The notes under the pieces: generated by a model
Told to the model about the DNA's origin: nothing
Database searches by the model: none
Seen by the model: only the letters and a program-made list of their open reading frames with translations
Assembly (NCBI GenBank): GCA_026874595.1
Contig: CM049309.1
Location: forward strand, 17,128,576 to 17,192,575
Length of the DNA: 64,000 bases
Reading direction: 5' to 3'
Origin: Sipunculus nudus
Lineage: Eukaryota; Annelida; Sipuncula; Golfingiida; Sipunculidae
Position numbers and translations under genes: made by a program
In this document: piece by piece, positions 33,111 through 45,690 of the stretch
Layout: each line of letters begins with the position of its first letter
Position numbering within the stretch: position 1 is the first letter of the stretch

Positions 33111-35820
33111 ACCGGCTGGAATTTACACCAATCTAAACTCAGTTTGTTGTGATAATGTTGTACAAAACCTAACGATTTGTTATGATTCGGCCAGCTCCAA
33201 AATAGACTTTTTCAAGGCACTAGCGACATATGTTGGCGACGATTGACCCTTAAAGTTCCGGACCGTTTTATCAACGAAAATAGTCGCTAATTGCTATATA
33301 TGTCAAATGATGGAAGTAACAAATCCTGTCTTATCATTAGAAATTTGTGAAATGTATCTTCTTTCAATTAACAATACCTGCCAAGCTTATTCAAAGGACC
33401 CAAGCGCCATTTCTGCCCTCTTACATCTTCAGCGTCAGAGTGCCTGTACATCTTGTATCAAGGACCCCACTGTAACGCTCGATGAAGATGTATATATCTT
33501 CGTCTTTCTTGAAAACGCATTATGGCCTACAGGTACGCTTTCACTTGACATAAACCAGACCAACTGTAAGCATTTTGGTATACTTTCTAACAACATCTAC
33601 CATGTGCGAGAAAAAATTGTATTAATTCATCATATTTCTAAATCCCTCTGCTCGTTTGTTGTACTTCTGACCACATGAATACAAGTACTTGACGATAGCC
33701 AATTGTATTAAATCATCACCCGTAGCCTAACATTAAGATTATCGGTTGTTCAGTACGATATCAATGCAACAGAATTGATGACCGTTAAAGTACATTCTCC
33801 TGTATGGCTTTAGGGTCACTATTCCAATATTAATGCCTAATGAGTTGTGTATTCACCGTAATGCGTGCAGTGCACATGCTCATGGAAAAGGTCAATCAAA
33901 ATTACCGCCTTACATTCACGCGTATCCCTGATTAAGACCATCTGCATCGACAAGGTGTTGTCGTGGTTCTTACAAACCACCTCAACTACATAATTATAAT
34001 TCCATGTGCTTTAAATGAAGCGATCAATCTAAAAAAATACACATAAGGGAACATGTTAGTTGAAAACCAAATCCGCCCGGTTTGTCCTATATTTCCTTTT
34101 ATTCATATTTTGTTATATTTCCTTGTTCTCTCATTCTCATGAGTGCACTGTATATGACGTTGCGTGTCATAGTTATATATTTTGCGTAAGCCACTTTTAT
34201 CATATTGTCATTGATAATTGTATTTTACAGGATTTTGAAAATGTATGAATTATATTTCCCTACAGGGCTCTGTGGCAGATTAGACAATCTTTTCTGAACG
34301 GTTTATCGTGTATAAATATGTTTAAATAAATAAAATTTAAAATAAAGAAAAAACAGATCGGGTGAAGACATAACCTCCTACAAACAGATAATTAAGAAAT
34401 GTTTCGGATTCTGCGCCTTTGAGATAGTAAAGAAGAGTGCTGCGTTTATTTATCCGCTTCATTATACCTGGCACCCTAGAAGAGTGAGAATAAATGCTTA
34501 ACGCGATAGGAAAGGGGCGGGAGGTCAAAAGAAATAGATTACAGTCCTAGAACGGGAGGAGTGTATGAAATATGGCACTATTACCGTCTTAAACATTCCG
34601 TTTCTCAAAAATGACGTAAAGAGCAGACGACGGTTGTGCCATTTTGACCTTTAAACAAGGAGAGCCGAGGAGAAGAACGAGGAGTAGGATAAATCATGAC
34701 ATTTTTTTCTACAAAAGTTGCAGAAAATTAAATAAAAAATGTTGAAAAATGCAAGAAAAATAGACAATGTATGCCTGGAAAATATAAGCAACAAACTGCC
34801 TGACCAGGGCATGCAGACAGCATCCTCATATCGTAACAAGATAAAGCAAGATACAATATTGTTAACGGTTCTCCGCACGCCAAAAATAACATGAGGGCAA
34901 GACCAGACGATCCATTACCCATACAATGTCTGTGATGCGAATGATCTATTTAAACAAACATACGCGTTCAATTCAATCCACAAATGTATGTACACTAAGA
35001 AATCGCTTACTTCTAAAAAAAATATATACAATGATTGTAAAGGTTTCGCTGTTTTTGTTGTTTTTTTTTTAAAAATAAAAATACGATTAGACAAATGTTC
35101 TGATAAGGCAACGTTTCTCACAGGATTAGTTTATTGGAACGACAATATGCCCATGTATACCGGTAGTATACCTGTTGAAAATAAACATGGTTTATTTCGC
35201 ATATCCGTAACCTCAATTATTCGAACTATTTTTATGTCCGCCAAGCTTTTCTGATATTCGTAATTTTTCTGTATTTTAAAATGCTGAAACTCATGGTCAG
35301 GTCTTAGATTGATTGGCCCCTCTTTTCTCGGTTCTTCAGCATGGCAATAACACAGTTAAGATGTCAACAGAAAATTTAAAAAGGCCGATTTATGAAAAAA
35401 ATAATTAACACAGGTTAACGTATTCCCATGCGTATAGTCTGTCATTATTCTTATAAGGGGGACGTGTTGCTGAACTCAGGATAAAATATTTTCATCCAGT
35501 GTGGGGAACATACAAGTCATCAATCCTTACTTTTATTTTCGTCAGCGACCTCGATACGACGAACCTTTTATTTTCGTTCCGAGAAAATGTTTCAGGAGAT
35601 TTGATAGCATCGAAAATGGCTGGCAGATATCGCCACCGACCAAATATTTTCACCACTGTGACCTGTTGTTTACAACCCACTTTGATATGAAAATGAAAAT
35701 TAAAAAAAAAATGTTCATCAGACCCAATTGGACCTTACTGATATTAAGCATTGTGGATTTTCACCATGGTTTTTAAGATAGTGAAAGGTGTCTATTCCGG
35801 TTTCTCCTTATGAACTTTTT
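33111..35820. other. AT-rich intergenic DNA, nothing recognised
   Basis: The 123-codon plus-strand frame at 33307-33678 was examined and has no recognisable domain, no flanking splice signals and AT-rich codons. Other frames here are shorter. No repeats shared with the rest of the window were noticed. Confidence 0.45.
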
Positions 35821-35824
35821 TTAA

Positions 35825-35960
35825 TAGATATAGGCCATAAAAAACCCGATCCCAACGCAGATATGATGTTCATTTTGTTTATATCCAAGTGTTTATAACA
35901 TGGGGGGGTCCCGCCAAAATAATCCAAACACAATCAACAAGACATCTGGCGGTAGCCGTG
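35825..35960 (+). repeat. Dispersed repeat copy (partner at 45558-45690)
   Basis: The ordered blocks ATAGGCCATAAAAAACCCG, GTTTATATCCAAGTGTTTATAA, AATCCAAACAC and TCAACAAGACATCTGGCG all recur at 45.6 kb in diverged form. No inverted ends seen; class unknown. Confidence 0.7.
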
Positions 35961-36149
35961 ACAACCCGACTAAGTAGGCAATCGGATAATTGGGCTGGTA
36001 AGCCTACTCGAGTCGTATACTAGTAATATAGAGGAATGTATCGCAGTGGTCTTGCATCTGGTTGCATTCATATTGTGGTAAACGACCCATAATCTCAATA
36101 TTATGCTAAAAATGGTGAATAAACACAATAGTATACATGTGTGCTCACA

Positions 36150-36480
36150 ACCAAAACTGAAACACCGTCTCCATGGACACGGTTCATTTCCTGTATCGCC
36201 TGCAAGTTGCCTGCGTCCTGTAACCCGTGCGAGCCATGCTTGTGTTCATGCGGTCATAAATTCAACCAACATGCCGAGGGGTTTACCAACGTGTTGGGTT
36301 AAACAGGAATTTTTCTCGCTCATGTTTGGTATTATTAGAAAGTACACAAAAAATGCTAACGAATGGTTTGTATTATGTTGATTGACAGTGTACCTATAGG
36401 TCATGAAGCGTTGTCAAAAATGACGAAAATATTTGCATCTTCATGAGGCCTTATAATGCGATCCTCAGACCTTGATGTCA
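36150..36480 (+). repeat. Dispersed ~320-bp repeat, copy 1
   Basis: The blocks TCATTTCCTGTATCGCCTGC, TTCATGCGGTCATAAATTCA, CCTATAGGTCATGAAGCGTT and GACGAAAATATTTGCAT recur in order and at similar spacing at 58540-58850. The middle (about 36300-36380) is less conserved. No coding sequence recognised in either copy. Confidence 0.8.
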
Positions 36481-37331
36481 TGACACCCTGGCGCCAGTAA
36501 TCTGGTCGTAATGCCAGAGGGTCGATATGACGCTAATCTGGCGGCAAGTCCAGCTTTCCGGAAAGGGCGTTTTGCAACTAGTTACCTTCCAAATCAACAT
36601 ATATATGCAACCATACGCCTTTTGTAACATGTTTCCCTCGTTTGTCAACGTGTTGTGTTTATAAACAGTTTATAAACAAACTCACACATCTGTCACTGAT
36701 AGAGCCTGTAACGGTGTTAGCAATACAAATGCGGCTGGCCTGGATAAAAAGAACGACTAACTTTAGTATTAATCCGAGTTTCGTGGCTCGACTCGGCTTG
36801 CAAAATGTCGTCTTGCTTAAACTGGTCTGAAAGCCAATTCATTCGGCGATGTCCGTAAGTACCCGTTTTCTTTAAACAAGTTATCTTTATTACGTGAGAC
36901 ATATTGCATCCATTTTACATTAAACTAGTTCGTGATTAAATATCGGTTCCATAGGCCAACACTTTCATAGTTAAAAAATCACACCATTTCCTTTCAGAGA
37001 CAAGAAACAAAAAATAATATCACCACTGTAATAGCTTAAAGAAGAACAAAACTAACTTTGCATTAGTCTGTATATGTTACGGGAATTTTTAATTGTAAGG
37101 CTTTATAGGTTTATATTATTTTTTTCTCAAAGCAAACTGAGCTGCACAAATCGGCTCAATCCTGTTGAAATAATGAAATTACGGCGGCGCCTTCTTGTAA
37201 AATCTTCTCGACTCGGATTGTTCTTAATTCGGCTGGATTCGGCGTGAAATTCGGCTAGTCACAGGTCCTTTATAAGTACTTTTCTAACCCGGAATTACCC
37301 GGCTGGCTGAGGTTGTGCCGTATAAAATCAA

Positions 37332-37827
37332 ATAAAGGGACATAATGAGGAACAGTATTATGCCTTTTCCTTCCGAATTATAGTTAAGTTTTGTTATTCA
37401 AAAGTTTCCCAGCAAAGCCATCCCAGCACAGTACTTCACATACGGCTGTTTAACACATTGTTATGGCTCTGTGTGTTGGTAAACACAGTCCATGCGCGTC
37501 TGTTTACCATAACAAGGCCGCGTGACCGGATGTCCGTTTTGAGCCGCAAAATGTCTTGTTTCAGCCAGCGGGAACATGCTTTACATTTTTTTAGCCTAGT
37601 CAGTCAGGGTATCTTCTGATTGACATGTGTTTTTGCTCTATTATGCACACGGCCCCACGCGCTGTGTTTATTTTGATACCTGCGATCGTGCCCGGTCCAC
37701 TGTTCTTAACACTCATTTACAGGAGTAAGCAAACATATATATTAGCAGGTACAGATTTATTTTAAAAGGAATAAGCTATTTTTCGTGTTAATTCAACATG
37801 CCTTATAGGTGATTTGGCTACTTTCAA
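37332..37827 (+). mobile_element. TTAA-type non-autonomous element, copy A (~496 bp)
   Basis: Aligns over its whole length with the minus-strand copy at 61725-62220: TAAAGGGACATAATGAGGAA, CCAGCAAAGCCATCCCAGCAC, TGTTATGGCTCTGTGTGTTGG, AGGAGTAAGCAAAC, AAGCTATTTTTCGTGTTAAT, CTTATAGGTGATTTGG. No open frame of note, so it depends on enzymes supplied elsewhere. The terminal TTAA copies are eroded here. Confidence 0.85.
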
Positions 37828-38112
37828 AAACACCAACACACACATGCAAGGTATACAGTATCCCATTCACTGCAACACAAGTTTCCTCATCATAATCCAG
37901 GACAAGATCATACACTACAGGAGGTGAATTAAGAAATGTGACCACACATCATCCAAGAAGCCAGCTTCTCCGCCAGCTTGCCTGGATATGCATCACGCCT
38001 TTTTAATTTCAGCAAATAAAATTTACCCCTTACCGGACGAGTTACATGCATGTGAATAATTATCACAAGGGCAATTATCACAAGAGACTTGAGACTTGTA
38101 ATCAACTTGAAT

Positions 38113-38450
38113 GGGGTACCTTTGAACAAGATTATTGTTATTTACGGTAACACCCGAATTTGCTCATCAGCGCCAACTTGTGTTCATTTAGTGAAACACA
38201 CAACGTTAGAGTTAGGCATTGAAACTGGCTAATTCCTTTTTTTTTTCTTATACATCTTAGTGGATCGCCGACAGGAATACATAAACTTCCACTACACTAT
38301 GTTGAGTTTAAATATGATTTGAGTTCACGTTTAATCAAAAATATAGAGATCTTAAACTTCAAAATCGTTCAAAGTTTTAATACTAGATGGCGCTGATCAG
38401 CAAATGCGGGAGTTACCGTAAATTACAATAATCTTGTTCATAAGTACCCC
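38113..38450. mobile_element. Foldback MITE with ~60-bp terminal inverted repeats (338 bp)
   Basis: The left end GGGGTACCTTTGAACAAGAT continues through TATTTACGGTAAC to TCATCAGCGCCA (38175). The right end is its reverse complement from 38388 (TGGCGCTGATCAGCAAATG) to GTACCCC at 38450, with only a handful of mismatches. No open frame inside. A clear target-site duplication was not found. The high arm identity suggests relatively recent origin or selection for symmetry. Confidence 0.9.
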
Positions 38451-38934
38451 TTTGGCATTCTTTTTCTGAGGTTACTTTATTTCTTCTGCTGTATTGCCCT
38501 GCCCTCTGGTGAGCACCTTGTTAATTATTCGACGTATGTTTTGCTAACAGTTCACCACTTCAGAAAGTTTACATAAATGCGAACAGCATTTACTTATATT
38601 ATAACTGACGGTGGTCGCACTGAGTTTTTGTTCTTTTGAACTCCTGGGGTTGGCAGGTTTTTGATCTTGAACTGTAGACAGACAGCAAAGCTTAGGAAAA
38701 ATGATTTTGCGATATCTGTAGCCATAAAGGAGAACAATTAAACAATAATTGATTCTTTGAACTGGAAACCACCTGTTCACTAAGTTGTATTTTGGTAAAT
38801 CAAGTAACCAGTGCAAATTAAACTTTTAAAAATCAACATAATTAGACATTGAACGGGTCTCTTGAAAAAGTGTCAGTTTATAAAGGTGAACTTAACATTA
38901 TTACTTAATTTTAACGAGCCTTTAGTTTATGAAG

Positions 38935-38968
38935 ATCAGATAGGTGATTGGGCTACTTTAACAAACTG
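38935..38968 (+). repeat. 3' end fragment of the TTAA element
   Basis: CAGATAGGTGATTGGGCTAC and TTTAACAAAC match the last ~30 bp of the element at 37800-37827. Only the terminus is recognisable. Confidence 0.4.
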
Positions 38969-39315
38969 CCCTGTCACGCACACGTGACGAATCCTTTAAA
39001 GCAAGCTATGCACCTACTTTTTTCTGTAGAATTAATGTGATTTCTGGTTTACTCTGTGTATATACCATATTGAACTTTATGTATTTCTTCTTCATAGAAA
39101 GGTTCTTATAACTCTTCTGTGTCGGATATATGAGCCCTTTTATTCAAAATGTATTAGTAAACATGAGTCAATGTTGACAAGAAGAAAAAAAATGTTACCT
39201 AAGGTAATTGGTTGAATAGGTGCTAAATTTGGACGGTTACTTCTGCATAAAGCCGTTTGCAAAATTCTGGGCCGTCTGATTTGCCGCCAGATTTCCTTGT
39301 TGAATGTTGAATTTG

Positions 39316-39330
39316 CCCCCCCCCCCCCCC
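39316..39330. repeat. C homopolymer
   Basis: About 15 C followed by (CA)n. Confidence 0.9.
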
Positions 39331-39937
39331 ACACACACACATACACAACGTATAAACACGTGAATATAAACAAAACGAATAGCCTGTATGCGGTCGGATT
39401 TGCATTTTGTGACATATTTTCAAGGGGTTATCTTTAGTTAATGGACGTCATATTTTGATTTTGAAGTTTGACGATTGAGACAAGAAGTCCCAGCCATCCC
39501 CAAACTGGAAGAGTTTTGTTTTGCGTTGATAGAAACGACCTCTGGTGAAAGGGTTGGTATAGGGATAATGATTGTCAAATTTTCCGCCAGATGTCAGTAA
39601 TGCACAATGCGTCTGTTTCACAGACAAAAAATAAAAAAAAGTGTTCATTGAAATGACACAATCTGACATCTGATGGACACTATTGGTACTAAAATTGTCA
39701 TAATTTGGAAAATAATTTTATATTATTAATGGTGCTAAGACTTCCATCCTGATCGTAATGTGATATCCCTTTCATTTCCCCCACTTTTTAACTTAATATC
39801 TTTCAAATCTTGAGCATCTGAAATAAAATTAACCATCAGTTAATCTCATCACACCGTTAGCATGACAGATGATTTCTGCTAAAAAAATGATGAATATCTT
39901 TCTTGCATGCTGGTCGACTGTCTGGCTTGTAAATTAA

Positions 39938-40090
39938 CCGGCATTTTTTGCTGGCTGTATAGCTGGTATATTGGCAAGCTTATTTGCTGGCTGTGTGGTT
40001 GGTTTATTGACCGGGTTATTAGCTGGCTGTGTGGTTGGTATATTAGATAGTTTATTGGTTGGCTGTGTGACTAGTATATTTGCTGGCTTT
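39938..40090 (+). repeat. 36-bp minisatellite, four units
   Basis: TTATTTGCTGGCTGTGTGGT begins units at about 39945, 39981, 40017 and 40053. Unit length is exactly 36 bp, so the plus-strand frame stays open and would read a 12-residue hydrophobic repeat (LFAGCVVGLLTG). The frame follows a TAA directly, has no ATG, and ends soon after the array, so it is not called a gene. Confidence 0.9.
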
Positions 40091-40812
40091 GCAATTATAT
40101 ACAACAGCATTTAAAACAATCAGGTAGCTTCCGTATACGCGCCTGGCAAAACAATATGTTTCTATTTTTAGATCAATCGTGAGGGGATGGGAGACGTTAT
40201 CATCAATATGACCTATCAATTAAAGGCTTGTAAACCTTTTGATTTGAAAAAGTTTTGATTTCTGTGTACCTTTTATTTTTGTAACATTGATTTGATCGGC
40301 CGCTATGCTTTTGTCATCATTACTTGCGTGCATGTCAAAATTCATGATACATCAGATGAGGATGCCTGGTGAAATAAGGTCTCTGCGCGACCGAGCCAGG
40401 AACCTTGATCTAAGAAAGATCAGTAACTAGCAACTGCCGTGTATTCCTAGGATACATATATCAGTCGGTTCCAGTAAAGAAATGACACAATCTGCGTGAA
40501 GATTATCTTTTTGCTGTCAATCATTGCATGAATAAACTGATATCTTTAGCATCAAGGGGGCGCTAGGTCCCTGGGTGGTCAAAAATCCCAAAGCCCAGGG
40601 CAGTCTTTCTGAAGAAACGTCTTTCTTTGAACATGGACCCAGAGTTAAGCTCAAATCAAAAACACGAGCTTACATGGGACGCCAAAAAGTCCTGGGGGAT
40701 TCGACGATGAGCCCATCATTCGGGCACAATGGCGTGTGAAATGAAGTTAGTGAATGTAGAGTCTGACAGATTTAAGGCGACGGGTTCTAGAGAGGGACCT
40801 AATGCAACACGA

Positions 40813-40974
40813 GATTCCCATTTAGAGCACATTACAGACATATCGATTCCTGCCATTGTTAGAAAGCGTTCTCTTTGATTTGCTGACATGACTTTCGTCT
40901 GGATATAGTTTGACATCGTTCCCCGTTAGGACACGGAAGGCCGACGCCGCCTCACATCCTTCCAGACGCCTAAA
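40813..40974 (-). CDS. Weak candidate terminal exon, unassigned
   Basis: On the minus strand a pyrimidine-rich acceptor-like tract (TTGTTATTTTTTAG) precedes an open frame reading FRRLEGCEAASAFRVLTGND and onward, ending at TAA after about 50 codons. A second overlapping minus-strand frame starts with ATG at 40916, so frame choice is not decisive. No family is recognised. This is listed because the acceptor and the CpG-bearing exon-like composition coincide; it may well be chance. Confidence 0.15.
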
Positions 40975-41269
40975 CCTAAAAAATAACAAGACAGTCCGTT
41001 AGCTATGTTTGTCCAGCTGACCTCTGTGCTTCACGTCTCGATTATCAATAAACAAACTTAAACACAAGTATAAGTATCTATCTGACGTTAGAAAGTTACA
41101 GGTAATTATATATATAATTATATATTTATTTATATATATGATTTTATATAAAGTTAAATATGTACATGTAATGTATAATAATGTATAATAATTGACTAAT
41201 GATCAATTATAAATTTATCATTTTATCTACTTTCCATATACCATGAAATTTCCTTTATATATATAAATT

Positions 41270-41345
41270 ATACCTAAAATATTTAAAATTATACCTAAAA
41301 TATTAAAATTATACCTAAAATTTTTAAAGTATACTTAAAATATTG
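41270..41345 (+). repeat. ~20-bp AT-rich minisatellite, four units
   Basis: ATTATACCTAAAATATTTAA is repeated four times with decreasing fidelity (last unit AGTATACTTAAAATATTG). Confidence 0.85.
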
Positions 41346-41349
41346 ACCA

Positions 41350-43195
41350 AGCAAATGCAGTCTGACATGAAATGTCAAAAGCCTCTGTTTTAATGCCGTT
41401 TGCTACATTGTGTCCCGTCTTTCTCATTTCTCTTACTGGTTTGAATATTTTTTCTGGTAATATGACGTACAATGTTATAATCTCTTTTAAATCATTTTAA
41501 ATTATTATAAATATATATACATATGCATAATTAGTTCATTATATTTCAATCGATTGAAAGTAATGGATTCATATCGTTACATGCATTTAACATGTTTGAA
41601 TTTATAGATTTTTTTTTATTTTGATATTTTCACATCTTTCACATTTATTTCTAGAAATGATCGATCCAAGTACACATTTTGTATCTTTTATTCACCTTTT
41701 TTGTATGTTTATATTTTAAACAAATTGGCAATTCTGGCAGAACATGTCTAACCATATATCTGACTTTCTGGAACAACCTGTATCATTAATTAGTATTATT
41801 CGGCGATCCGGACATTTCAATCATGGCGTTCTCGAGGTGTTTGCATATTTTTTAAAACAACTTATACAGATATACACGAATCAGGGGAGATTTAGCCGAG
41901 AATAAATCAAAATTAAACAAAACAGCAATGTTTGAGAAAAAAAACAATAAACATGATAAAAATGCCTTTCAAATAACATTTCACAGTAAGATATGGCGTC
42001 TCTACCGTTATTTAAAAAAGTAAACTTTTCAAGACGGATTAAGCTCGTTCAGGATTTGATCCGGTTGGAATTTGCTCTACAGCCCGCGAAATGGCTGAAT
42101 TTTAATTTGCTTGAATGATAAAAACGAATCAGGGTCCTCTCGTCGGAACCGGCGTCATCAGTCGAGAGAACATCCGGCCAGTGTATCACGGATCAATAGT
42201 CGGTATAAGAACGTTAAAAACAAAGTCTTGTTGTCGGAACGCCTTAAAGGAAGTCCGGGAGAATCCCTTACTGACAAACACCCGTTCTTACCGAGTTTTG
42301 CGCTGCTTGAGGCTTTTTTTCATCTTTGTCAAAATATGCCTTGCGTGATAATGATCCAAGAAATAATATCTCATAATTTCTTACTCAAAGTAGCGCTTTA
42401 TTCTGTCACGAAATATTACGAAGGAATAATACTTTTTCTTGTAAGTTCTGTTCAATGGAATAGGCCTTCGTCATATTGCAAGCTGGCATTTTATATGCGT
42501 ATATGTAGTACGTAAGCGTGTGCAGCTAGAAAAAGGGTGCTTATGATTCAGTTAATACGAAAGACCGGTGATGCCTGCCGGAGGAATACCCTCTCACTAA
42601 ATTCCCCGTCTATAGCCTTGCGTATGCGTTTTCAATAGTTAAGTGAATGTTCTGCATATGTGTACATACGTATATTTGCATACGCACTGCATACGCATAA
42701 ATGAAGTGATTCCAAGATTATGTAATGTTTCCTTTTCCTAACTGGATACTATACGTACAGCATACGCATACCACGTTTGTTGGGGATTTTTTTGTGTGTG
42801 AAAATAAAAATTTCGGAAATGACGATGCCGCTGGCTGGGATTAGTTTACTAATATAATGCCGATGAATTTTACCTATCCATGTTATTACTTATATTTGTT
42901 ATCATTATTTCATGGACGTCTTTCCCTTTCAGCATCTTGACTATATACCGCAAAAGACACCCTTGCAAAGTTGCAAGTAATATAATAAAATATGCAGTAT
43001 TATGTACGTGTACCCTATGCGAAAGAGTACTCATACAGGAATACCTCTAATATGACGACAACACAGTCACAAATAGGCAACGAACCATCCAAGAGGCTTA
43101 CCTGAAAAAACCGTGAAAATATGACAAAATCCTTACCCTAGCTGCACAGAATGCCCAACCCTGGGATACATCCATGTCAGCACCACAATTCACTG
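41350..43195. other. Intergenic DNA, nothing recognised
   Basis: The 134-codon plus-strand frame (42111-42515) begins in a small CpG-bearing patch (about 42120-42290) but turns into AT-rich, non-conserved-looking sequence, with no domain seen. The rest is AT-rich. Confidence 0.4.
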
Positions 43196-43204
43196 GGAAG
43201 CGAC

Positions 43205-43615
43205 TCGCCAACCGCTAAGTAGGACTCGAGTCTGCTTTTTCAGATAATCGGACGCGGACTTGCACTCGAGCGTTCTGGAGTAAGAAGTAAGGACTCAAGA
43301 AATCAGGTGGAGTCAATCTTGAGTTCAGTAGGAATAAAACTATCTTACGTACTATAAAGACTGATAAACATGTGCGCACTAATAATAAAATTCTACCAAG
43401 CAAACAAGACTGTATAAACCAAACTTAGCTTTTGCGTTGGGAGCTGAATGTAATCAGATAAATCTAATTAACAAGCACGTGTAAACTAACGCAAAGAATA
43501 CACTGGATAATCTCAAAAGTTTTGCATTTGACTCGGACTTGGAGTTCCAAATGCCTCGAACTCTGAGAAGTTGGACTCGGACCTTAAGGACTCGGATGGC
43601 TTAACTACATCACTG
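43205..43615. mobile_element. Diverged MITE with GACTCGGA subrepeats
   Basis: The right end GGCTTAACTACATCACTG is preceded by repeated GGACTCGGAC/GACTCGGACTTGG. The left side has the inverse-type cluster AAGTAGGACTCGAGTC and GGACGCGGACTTGCACTCGAG. Elements with TTAACTAC..CACTG ends and GACTCGG subterminal repeats are widespread in animals. The left terminus is eroded. Confidence 0.5.
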
Positions 43616-43619
43616 CTTG

Positions 43620-45555
43620 TCAAGTACATTCACTTTAGAAGCACATTACTAGCTGGGCATGAAACCTGGCAGAACGAGCTGACGGACGCAAAGTACAGAT
43701 TTGGACGCTTAGAATACATAGTTGAACGCTGTAAATTGGCTTCTGGCAGTCTATTCAGCTGAGCATTGCTTTGCTGATATAAAACTTTTTTCTTGTACAG
43801 TTTTGTGATGCAACTGCCTTTCGCCTTACTTACCTCTTCACCACCATCACTTCTGTTTCGTAACACTGGTATTGTAATTTCACTCAGCCCAAGAACAATC
43901 GGGGCACATATCCCCCCCCCCGAAATTTGAATAATAAACTTGGGAATACTCGACTCGGGGAAATTGGTAGAGTATCAAACACCAGATGTCGTCCAAGTGC
44001 AGACAGACGACAGGCGAAGACTCCATAGGGATAATTCCAGTAATTAAGAAAGAATTTTAAATAGAAGGTCAGAAAATTTTTGTTAAAAAATGGCCAGGCG
44101 TCGTGCAAGGAGCAACGAACAAGGAGACACACAGAGTGATAATTTAGCAGGATGCAGTCTTTATTAGTTTTTTACGTTTAAGGATCAAGTACAATATTTC
44201 AATGATTTTAATTTTTACTTTAGAAGGAAGCATTGAAATCAAATCCGATCACAAACAAAAATGATCATATAAATTTTTTAATAAGTATGAATATCTCCAT
44301 AATTATCATTTAACATGTTTTAATCTACATCGGGTTTAGATATTAAATACTTGTTAAACGGAACGGGTTGCCAACTGGCTTTGTCTTACAATATACAGAG
44401 CTTGTAGAAAAAAATATCGACGCTTTACTTGGCCCTGACAGATTTTTAACGGAAGCAGTTTACCGCTTCGCACCAAACAGGTTGTAATAATTCAGAGATT
44501 CTCATGTCTTCATAGAAATTCATTAAACACGGCTTCGTTGCCATACATGTGAAAGAGTGGATAAACAGGGACACTACCCAGAAAAAAAGGAAACTATTTT
44601 ATGACTTCTGCGATATGAAATCTTGCAACAGACGTAATTTGATCATGAATTGTAGTTCTAAGCCCCTGGATATTATTGCCTTTCAATACTTAAATCAAAT
44701 TTATGCTGTTCACGGAAATTTGATTAAACAAAATAAAGACCACAAAATAAAGACCAAAATAGATGACGCGTACTTGAAAAAAATGTCTCCTTCCCGTGTT
44801 CGTGCCAGAGCTGGCGATAATTAGTGAAGTCTTACAAGTGTTCTCTAAGATATAGTGTCCTGCTTGAAGTCTAAGGAAGTGTGATGACATCACACGGGAA
44901 ACCAAACGTGGCTGATCAAATGAGACAGCGGCGGCCAGAACAAAGCGAGAGCGCGTATAGTGAAATGTATATGAAGAAAAGAATGTCAAGTTTTGTATAT
45001 TGAACTGGATAAAATCCATGGTTTAACTGTTTATTTCAAATTTCAAATGATTTATTTTCCTTACGAATTGGAAGCGGTTAGGTTTCCTGTATTAAAACTA
45101 TCATAATTTTATATCATCGGCACAATACAGAATACCATGCAATGTTATATATGTGCTGAAACAAACATTTGTTAAAGGACTTTCTTAGGTTTTACTCTTT
45201 TATTCTCTTTCAATCTTATTTGCCGTTTAAGAAACCTTTTTCATATTTGTCGACATTAATATCATCGGTAAATTGATCGCCTTTTATCGAGAAAACTTTC
45301 AAGCATTAACAGGGTAAGCAAATTTAATTGCAATGCTTGTATTAAATAATAAATATTGAAATATTTTCGCTTTTATAAAAAAAAATCTAACTGAAAGAGG
45401 ATTAAAACCCTATATCTATCAATATTTGTAAAATAAAATAATGACTATTGTCGACTTGATCAGACTTTAATGGTCTCATTTACATAGTAACAAACAATTG
45501 ACAAGCAGATCACATCGAAAAAAAGTCTACAAAAAGTCATAAATATCAATATGGC
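43620..45555. other. AT-rich intergenic DNA, nothing recognised
   Basis: Short open frames only. An 8+1+8 palindrome (GTGTGATGACATCACAC) lies at about 44879-44895. A C-run (CCCCCCCCCCC) lies near 43911. Confidence 0.5.
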
Positions 45556-45557
45556 CC

Positions 45558-45690
45558 ATTGCCAAAATCCGTTATAGGCCAGAAAAAAAACGGGCTGTTC
45601 GTTAAGTTTATATCCACTCGTTTATAACCAAAGATAACCCGAACACCTTCAACAAGTATGTCTGGTGACAAGTCAGAAAGAAAAAGATAA
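45558..45690 (+). repeat. Dispersed repeat copy (partner at 35825-35960)
   Basis: TTATAGGCCAGAAAAAAAAC, GTTTATATCCACTCGTTTATAA, AACCCGAACACC and TCAACAAGTATGTCTGGTG match the 35.8-kb copy in order and orientation. Confidence 0.7.

Noticed and set aside
33307-33678. 123-codon plus-strand open frame
   Set aside because: Cys-containing but not recognisable as any family; AT-rich codons and no donor or acceptor at useful positions.
42111-42515. 134-codon plus-strand open frame
   Set aside because: No recognisable domain, composition drifts to AT-rich random-like sequence, and an overlapping frame is also open; no splice signals.
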